Shown piece after piece: positions 63,705 to 64,000 of a stretch of DNA of 64,000 nucleotides. The notes below the pieces were generated by a model. It was not told where the DNA came from and ran no database searches. It worked only from the letters and a program-made list of their open reading frames with translations. The translations under genes were made by a program, and so were the position numbers. The stretch comes from Ectothiorhodospira shaposhnikovii (GTDB lineage: Bacteria; Pseudomonadota; Gammaproteobacteria; Ectothiorhodospirales; Ectothiorhodospiraceae): the NCBI RefSeq assembly GCF_022227765.1, contig NZ_JAJMLZ010000002.1, forward strand, positions 62,001-126,000, in the 5' to 3' direction. Positions within the stretch are counted from its first letter, which is position 1, and every line of letters starts with the position of its first letter.

Positions 63705-64000
63705 ATGCGACGCCAAAGAACCAAGCCGACCGTTTTTCTCACGGCCCTGCTGCTGATCGCCCTGACGGGATGGCACATGACGGCCTGGGCCGCACCCTCC
63801 GGCGGGGGAGCCACCTGGCCGGGCTATATCCCCCTGCAGCCGGCCCTGGTGGTGAACCTGGACAACCCCCGGCGGGCCCAGTATCTACAGCTCAATGCCC
63901 AGCTCTATGTGGAGACGGCACAGGAGGCCCAACTGGTGGAACACCACATGCCGGTGATCCGGCATCACCTGATCCTGTTCTTCGGCGGCCGCGACCCGGA
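63705..64000 (+). CDS. FliL-like flagellar basal body-associated protein (3'-truncated)
   Basis: The window shows the first ~98 residues. A signal peptide or signal anchor (hydrophobic 10-24, possible cleavage after 'AWA') is followed by 'YIPLQPALVVNLDN', 'AQYLQLNAQLYVET' and 'VEHHMPVIRHHLILFFGGRD', which match the conserved periplasmic domain of FliL. FliL supports the stator and motor torque. No other flagellar gene is nearby, so a FliL paralogue with another role is possible. The gene continues past the right edge. It starts 59 nt after the DUF2058 stop. Confidence 0.75.
   Translation, partial: MRRQRTKPTVFLTALLLIALTGWHMTAWAAPSGGGATWPGYIPLQPALVVNLDNPRRAQYLQLNAQLYVETAQEAQLVEHHMPVIRHHLILFFGGRDP

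Overview
The window looks like the chromosome of a Gram-negative gammaproteobacterium. It is GC-rich, has a Vfr/CRP-type regulator, class I glutamate-cysteine ligase, BolA, PepN and an RND pump, and carries a complete exosortase A (XrtA)/PEP-CTERM exopolysaccharide locus. Sucrose-phosphate synthase next to a GH100 invertase, and a KaiC-KaiB pair, would fit a halophilic or phototrophic/sulfur-oxidising member of the Chromatiales/Ectothiorhodospiraceae. That placement is inference. No rRNA, tRNA, CRISPR array, transposase or phage gene was seen.

Layout. 1-5.3 kb: an AT-richer surface-glycan block (Wzt-like C-terminus, polysaccharide pyruvyl transferase, QueC-like ATP-pyrophosphatase, GT4, GT2), probably acquired. 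5.3-7.5 kb: a secreted TPR protein and a Wzx-type flippase, closed by a strong bidirectional terminator. 7.5-8.4 kb: a PEP-CTERM protein with its own sigma-54 promoter. 8.6-14.6 kb (minus): a tightly overlapping operon of GDP-mannose/UDP-glucose dehydrogenase, GT4, CapK-like adenylate-forming enzyme, GT4 and polysaccharide deacetylase. 14.6-17.5 kb: an asparagine-synthase homologue without the glutaminase cysteine, then a second PEP-CTERM protein, again behind a sigma-54 promoter. 17.5-19.5 kb: a methyltransferase and DAHP synthase. 19.5-33.1 kb (minus): the eleven-gene XrtA/EPS operon, transcribed from the export lipoprotein to amidotransferase 1, mostly with 4-nt ATGA overlaps.

The rest is mainly housekeeping. 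33.4-40.8 kb: OsmC protein, CRP, RecQ, DUF2061, PepN, BolA and a CobW/COG0523 GTPase. 40.8-45.5 kb (minus): a sucrose operon with an EAL phosphodiesterase, GH100 invertase and sucrose-phosphate synthase fused to a HAD phosphatase. 45.7-51.4 kb: MsrB, an RND pump with adaptor, and glutathionyl-hydroquinone reductase. 51.5-58.4 kb: a CHASE2-Ser/Thr kinase and a three-gene ABC exporter (adaptor, FtsX-like permease, ATPase). 58.6-60.6 kb: kaiC-kaiB. 60.6-64 kb: GshA, MtfA, a DUF2058 protein and the start of a FliL-like protein.

How the parts fit. The XrtA operon would polymerise and export an exopolysaccharide, and XrtA would cut PEP-CTERM proteins at the inner membrane for release into that matrix. 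The 8.6-14.6 kb operon could supply uronic acid precursors and extra transferases. Both PEP-CTERM genes have matching -24/-12 promoters plus a shared upstream motif, so substrate expression appears to be controlled separately from the sorting machinery. The sigma-54 activator, sensor kinase and priming glycosyltransferase expected for this system are not in the window.
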